64,000 bases of DNA, from positions 2,321,673 to 2,385,672 of the forward strand of contig NW_004955502.1 of assembly GCF_000276665.1 (NCBI RefSeq). Direction: 5' to 3'. The first letter of the stretch is position 1. Each line of letters starts with the position of its first letter. Of this stretch, positions 58,881 to 64,000 are shown piece by piece. A model generated the notes under the pieces. The model ran no database searches, had not been told where the DNA came from, and was given only the letters and a program-made list of their open reading frames with translations. Source of the stretch: Chinchilla lanigera. Taxonomy: Eukaryota; Chordata; Mammalia; Rodentia; Chinchillidae. The position numbers were made by a program, and so were the translations under genes.

Positions 58881-60190
58881 GGTTGATTTCTTGGTGGTAG
58901 GCATTCTTTCTGGAGTGAGACGAAATCTCAGTGTTGTTTTAATTTGCATTTCTCAAATGGTTACCAATGTTGAACATTCTTTTCATATGTTTACTGGTCA
59001 CTTGTATTTCTTTATCTGAGAAGTATCTATTCATTTCAGGTGTCTGTTTCTTAATTGAGTCATTAAATTTGGGGAGTCTAATTTTTTGAGTTTTGTCATA
59101 TATTATAACTATTAGTTCATTTACTGAGGAGTAGCTACCACATATTTTTTTTCCCATTCAGTAGGTTTTCTCTTCATTCCATTAATGGTTTCCTTTGCTG
59201 TGCAGAAACTTTTAAATTTGATGTGATCCTGTTTGTTGACTCTTGGTATTATTTCTTGTGCAACTGGGGTTTTATTCAACAAGTCTTTGCCTGCACCTGT
59301 GTCTTCAAGAGTTTTATCTATTTCATCTTCCAGCAGATTGTTTATGGTCTAATGTTTAGATCTTTGATGGACTTCTGGAATTTTGAGTATAATATGGCAA
59401 GGAGAGGTTCTCTTTTGGTTATGGCTATTAAGAGTTCTATATTCCTCTATCACTATATGTATTTCAGGGTTTTTGTTTTTGTTTTGTTGTCATTGTTATT
59501 CTTTTGAGACAAGTGTTTTACTATGATGTTCAGGCTGGCTTTGAACTCATTCTGTTGCCCAGGTTGGCCTCAAACTCACAGTGATCCTCCTGCCTCAGTC
59601 TCCTGAGTGCTTGTATGTATATTTCTTTTCCTGAACTTTTCTGTCACTAGTTCTGTCAGATGCTAGTGAGGTGGTGGAAAGAAAGGAATTATTCCTCATT
59701 GTTGGTGAGACTATAAAGATACAACCTCTATGGAAATAAGTATGGCAATTCCTCCAAAAAACAAAACTAGAAATTCTATTTGAACCATATACTCCTCTTC
59801 TAGATATCTTCCCAGAAGAGTCAAAGACATCATATAGCAGTAATATACGCATACCCATGTTTATAGCAGTGCCATTCATAACAGTTAAATCTTGGAAACA
59901 GCCTACATGTCCATCAACAGATGAATGAACTAAAAATGTGACATTTATACACAATGGAATACTACTACACCATAAAAAAGAATAAACTTGAGTCATCTGT
60001 AGGAAAATGCGTGCACTTGGAACTATATGTTATGTGAAATAATTCAGAGCACACAACCTTAAATATCATGTTTTCTCTTAATGAAAAACTCTTTCTCCTC
60101 TCTTTTCTCTCTACATATATGTTCACCATCTGTGCTGTACAGTGAATGTAATCATTACATACTGCAAACAAATACTAATAAGAAAAGAAA
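58881..60190 (+). mobile_element. Twin-primed (5'-inverted) L1 inside L1
   Basis: 58881 to about 59645 is antisense L1 (tctggagtgagacgaaatctc, aatttgcatttctcaaatgg), while 59645-60190 is sense (attcctcattgttggtgag, catgtttatagcagtgcc, ending aaatactaataagaaaag). The outer antisense end (caagaaatcaa on the other strand) lies just where the sense part begins, the mark of twin priming. Flanks agaaacac (left) and agaaacatt (right) look like a target duplication. A B1 sits in the inverted arm. Confidence 0.78.
59465..59620 (-). repeat. B1 SINE in the inverted L1 arm
   Basis: Antisense B1: T/G-rich tail, gagacaagtgttttactatg, ttcaggctggctttgaac, ttgcccaggttggcctc, gatcctcctgcctcagtctc. Ends at gagtgcttg, so the 5' end is missing. 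Confidence 0.87.
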
Positions 60191-60240
60191 CATTTAACTT
60201 GATGGAAGATAAAATAGGTAAAGCTTTTGAAGTCATAAGG

Positions 60241-60444
60241 CAGTAATGGCGAACCTTTTAGAGACTGAGTGACAAACTTCAACCTAAGACCCAATTATTT
60301 ATGACAAAGTGCAAACACAGCACTTAAACACAGCACTTAAACTTGAATACTGAAGTTTGGTTTAGAAAAAAGAACTCTACATTAATATCTTTTGTCTTAA
60401 AAGAAAAATACAATAACATATGTGCCACAGGTTCGCCACCACTG
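60241..60444 (+). mobile_element. hAT miniature inverted-repeat element (MITE)
   Basis: A 204-bp element with 15-bp terminal inverted repeats: left cagtaatggcgaacc, right ggttcgccaccactg (13 of 15 paired). Flanked by tcataagg (60233-60240) and tcagaagg (60445-60452), an 8-bp duplication with one change, diagnostic of hAT transposons. Inside are gagactgagtgacaaac, gacccaattatttatgac and gaatactgaagtttgg. A 13-bp unit (aacacagcactta) is tandemly duplicated at 60314-60339. It has no transposase and must have been moved in trans. Confidence 0.9.
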
Positions 60445-61099
60445 TCAGAAGGCATAGACAAGGACTTTCTGAAGAGAACTCTAGTTGCACAGAAAATAGT
60501 ACCAAAAATGTATAAATGGCATCATATCAAATTAAAAACATTATGTACAGCACGAGAGGCAGCCAAAAGAGTAAAAAGGCAACCTACTGAATGACAAAAA
60601 TTTTTATCAACTATTCTTCAAACAAAAGACTACTATCTAGAATATATAAAGACCTCAAAAAATTAAATTCCCCAAAATAAAAACCCAGACAAAAAATGGG
60701 CAAGCAAAATGCATAGACATTTCACAGAAAAATGGTCAATAAATGCATGAGGTAACACTCAACATTGCTGGCAATAACAGAAATGCAAATTAAAACAATG
60801 CTGAGATTCTATGTTACTCCAGAAAGAATGGCCATCATCAAGAAATCAAAGAATAGCAAATGCTGAAGAGGCTGTGGGGGAGAAAAGAGCCCTCTACATT
60901 GTTGGTGGGAATGTAAGCTAGTAAAACCACTATGGAAATCAGTGTGGAGATTCCTCAAAAAACTAAAACTAGAAATTCCATTTGACCCAGCTATTCCTCT
61001 TCTACGATTCTCTCCCAAAGAGCTACAGACATCACATATTACACTGATACATGGATATCCATGTTTACAGAAGCACAATTCATAATAGCTAAATCTCAA

Positions 61100-61168
61100 A
61101 AGAGATAGCTATAGATACAGATATAGATAGATAGATATAGATGATGTAGATGATTATAGATGATACAG
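61100..61168. repeat. (GATA)n-like tract inside L1
   Basis: Imperfect gata, gatg and tagat units interrupting the L1 3' end text between aatagctaaatctc and gttcatcaacagatg. Confidence 0.88.
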
Positions 61169-61599
61169 AGATAGAAATAAGGGTGGATATGTTCATCAAC
61201 AGATGAATGGAAAAAGAAAATATGATATTTACAGACAATGAAGTACTATTCTGTCACAAACAATAAACTTAAATCATTTTTAGAAAAATGGGTGCACCTT
61301 AAGACCATAATGTTAAGTGAAATAAATCAGACACACAAGCTTAAATATCACCCAAATATTGGGTTTCTCCTATATGAGAAACCCAAATTATGAATAAAAA
61401 CAAAGTAAGAGATAACAAAAGTAGGGAGCTAGATCTTTCACAAAGGAAAAGAGGAAGAGCTGGATGGAGAAGGAAGGGAAGGACATGAAAACAGGAATGA
61501 AGCTGTGTTATGCACACGGACCAATTCCACACAAGGACTGTGAACATTGTGTGCTGTAAACACGCACTAATAAGAAAATAAAGAAAGTCAACTAAGAGT

Positions 61600-62540
61600 G
61601 ACTTCAAAATTAAAAACTCAAGATTTTATACAGAATTGTTATATAAAAGTATTAGTGGTGATAAAACTGATAAAGGCTAGGAATTTAGAGCTGTTATGGG
61701 TTAAAAATAAAGTAACATACAGACATACAAAAAGGTTATTTTATTATTAGTAAAGTGAAAACTTTTAATGTAGATGGGAAGTTATTTTTTAAAAAAACAA
61801 AGTGAGGCTCTAAGATACCTCTCAATCATTGGAAGCAAAACATAGGCCATCTATAGAAAAAAATATAAATTAAAAATAGCAAGAAAGGCAAAAAATACAA
61901 ACCATAAAATAAGATGAGCATAAACCAAACACTTTAGGTCACAAATATGAATAGTCTAAAAGTACCAATTAAATGATGAAGACATTCTATACTGCTTACA
62001 AAAAAATGAAAACAATGATTAAAATTAGTTAAAAATAAAAATCCGTATGAAATATATCAAACTGAAGCACAAAAAAGAAAACCAAAAAAATAGGGACAGT
62101 AATATTAATTTTAGGCAAAGTCATAAAATATGACATAAGCATAAAACATAAAAATTATTAAAGTAGAAAAACTGAGTAGTTTTAAAATCTAATCTACAAT
62201 CCAAGGATATGTTTTGTTGTTTGCTGAAAAAAATATGAAATAAAAAGTAGGAAATATCAGGAGGAAATATGTATGAACACAATTGTTTTAGAAAACTCAT
62301 AACTTCAATTTCTGGCAGACCATATTATTGTTAATATAGAAGAACATAGGCATTGTAAATCATAGGATGAACATTCATCCTTTATATAAAAGACATAAAT
62401 GCTCTAAGAGTGCACATCTGTTCCTGGTTACATTATGAAAAGAAAAACAAACACCTTTGTTTGAAAGAAAAGTGGCAACTTGTATTACATTACAATGTTT
62501 GTAGTTCTAGACATAATGCAAATATTTGCATATATAGACA
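61600..62540 (+). mobile_element. Probable old L1/HAL1 remnant, AT-rich
   Basis: Words at 61925-62120 such as atgaatagtctaaaagtacc, actgcttacaaaaaaatg and cagtaatattaattttagg resemble the endonuclease-region order of old L1M (taaatggactaaat, ctgtctacaagaaa, tggctatattaatatcag). Highly diverged; orientation plus. Confidence 0.35.
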
Positions 62541-62630
62541 TTAATACCAGGTACCATTTGAGTGCTTCCTGTGTCCCACGTACTATGACAGGGGCTTTGT
62601 ACATGTTCACGTGCAATAATGATATGAAAA
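62541..62630. repeat. MIR-like fragment
   Basis: ccatttgagtgcttcctgtg, tcccacgtactatgacagg and gctttgtacatgttcacg follow the MIR pattern (ttgagcacttactatgtgcc ... gctaagcactttacatg). Confidence 0.5.
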
Positions 62631-64000
62631 ATAAAACATTAAATAACGTGGAACATTAAATACCATGACATAATAAGAAGTAGGAAGCCAAACTAAAAAG
62701 AGTGTACTCTGTATCCAAGTGTACATACAAATAGCATCATCAACTTTTTATATGTGAGAACATAGAAAAAGTCTGAAACAAGAACATCAAAACATTAACA
62801 GTACTTTTCACTAAGTAGTGAGTTTGCTAGTGATTTATACTTATGCTTTTTTCTGCTTTATATAGTTTCCTATACCTTTATAAGTTTCTGCTGGTCCCAA
62901 GCTTTTTTTATACAACTTATTTCGATTTCATTATTTTTTAAATGTGCTTCAAAATAATACACCGAAGAAAAATCTCATGAACTAAATGTCAGCACATCCC
63001 AGTATGAAACAGGCCAATTTCTAACACTTTCTTCTAACACTAATAACTTAATTTGAAATAACAATGAGATAAATTAGCCACCTGTACTGTAGCACTATTA
63101 AAGATGTAGTTTAGTATATCTAATAGCTGATTTGAGTGAACCTATTAGATAGTTATAATAAAGAAAAAATAATAAGAGGTTCCCAGAGAATTTAATGAAA
63201 CCAAAATACCACCATAGTGTTTGACAGGTATGCTATGATCATACAAGCCATTATTTTTATTGTAGCCAAAGAAATTATAATCCATGGGATATGCCAATAA
63301 GAAACACCATAAAAATAAAGGATGTATGTAGGAAGAAAAAATGTTACCACCACTGGTAAAAGCTAGTTAAGTGTTAAATTATTGTATTAGGAAAATTACT
63401 TAGTAGTTTATAGGAAAAAAATTAATAAGAATTCACTTGGAAAATACTATTGTCATGAGGCTTATGGGGAGGCAAGCACACGCACATGTTTTTGTGAAGT
63501 CCAAAGTCAAGAAGAATAATCATCAGACAATAAAAATAGTTGAAAATGGGATTGTGCTGGAGAATCAAGCATATTCAAACTGCCCATTGTCATTAAAGTC
63601 CTCTCCTTCATCTCCCCTATGAGGTATGACATTTACATAGGTATAAAAAGATATTAAAATGAATGTACAATGATAGTAATATGTGTATGACTGTGACTCA
63701 CTATCCACTGTGTCAAATTCAACACATCTGCTTGACTCTTTTACCAAATTCCATGCTGTTCTTCTTAGCACATCCCTTTCATATGTAAAGTAATGAATTT
63801 TTATGCCATGTTGTTTTTAATTTTAAAAATTGAAAAATACTAACAAAACAATAATGATGACAAAATCAAAACAACACAGAAACAACAAAATGATACATGA
63901 CTGCAAAACAGAATGATAGGAATTAACAGTGGTTGCTACATTACATACTGCTATCTTCAACAAAGTTGCTCAGTCCACCAGACGTGAGTGTAAGCTTGAT
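62631..64000. other. AT-rich unique sequence
   Basis: No repeat family or coding region recognised; frames of 61-68 codons near 63437-63771 carry no domain. Confidence 0.35.

Larger units (their letters stand above)
56908..61584 (+). mobile_element. 5'-truncated L1 with target duplication, host of a nest
   Basis: Sense L1 starting in ORF2 upstream of the RT core (cctcaaggtcctagaaaaac) and ending in an A-rich tail (taagaaaataaagaa). The flanks share aagtcaactaa (56897-56907 and 61585-61595), which fixes the outer insertion. ORF2 is broken throughout; the catalytic region reads FVNDM near 58090 where FADD is expected. The body is interrupted by a 5'-inverted L1 (about 58881-60190) and an hAT miniature element (60241-60444). 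Confidence 0.88.

Overview
This window is mammalian nuclear DNA, almost certainly from a rodent, and I recognise no functional protein-coding or RNA gene in it. The rodent call rests on its SINEs: tRNA-Ala/BC1-like ID elements, an ID-B1 composite (B4 type) and 7SL-derived B1 copies, with no muroid B2. The young ID copies share a distinctive 3' end (ggtaccggagaaaaacc), unlike the usual mouse, rat or squirrel ID; a beaver or hystricognath-type lineage is possible but I cannot settle the species. The rest is AT-rich intergenic or deep intronic sequence. One 100-N assembly gap lies at 42790-42889.

Layout. 1-17.9 kb: unique AT-rich DNA with scattered ID, B1, MIR, L2, MER20 and MER5 remnants, an old L1M split by a MaLR LTR and an ID (2675-4030), several MaLR LTRs, and an ERV-type LTR with TATA box and poly(A) signal (13065-13576). 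17.97-18.72 kb: a relic that looks like a Tigger/pogo DNA transposon. 18.7-30.9 kb: a large minus-strand L1 block, best read as one near-full-length L1 (18735-23395 plus 29100-30900) split by a second long L1 (23396-29100), and further interrupted by a B1, a MaLR LTR and an ID. 31-48 kb: mostly unique sequence with ID, MIR, L2 and LTR fragments, including the gap inside an ID-B1-ID composite and a conserved-looking block at 44.4-44.8 kb. 48-54.4 kb: old L1M, ERVL/MaLR pieces, and a HAL1 holding a Tigger7/MER44-like element that itself holds a Tigger1-like element; then a solo MaLR LTR with a clean 5-bp target duplication. 56.9-61.6 kb: a plus-strand L1 with matching target-site duplications, interrupted by a 5'-inverted (twin-primed) L1 carrying a B1 and by a 204-bp hAT miniature element with an 8-bp target duplication. 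61.6-64 kb: AT-rich, probably with old L1 and MIR remnants.

The open reading frames are short; the recognisable ones are broken L1 ORF1/ORF2 or HAL1 ORF1 pieces, and one may be a transposase tail. No gene system or pathway is encoded. What the window records is a layered history of retrotransposon and DNA-transposon insertion. The most notable items are the hAT miniature element (its family may have spread horizontally), the nested transposons, the inverted L1, and a microexon-like or recursive-splice-like motif at 44.55 kb. I did not find a convincing undescribed biological system.
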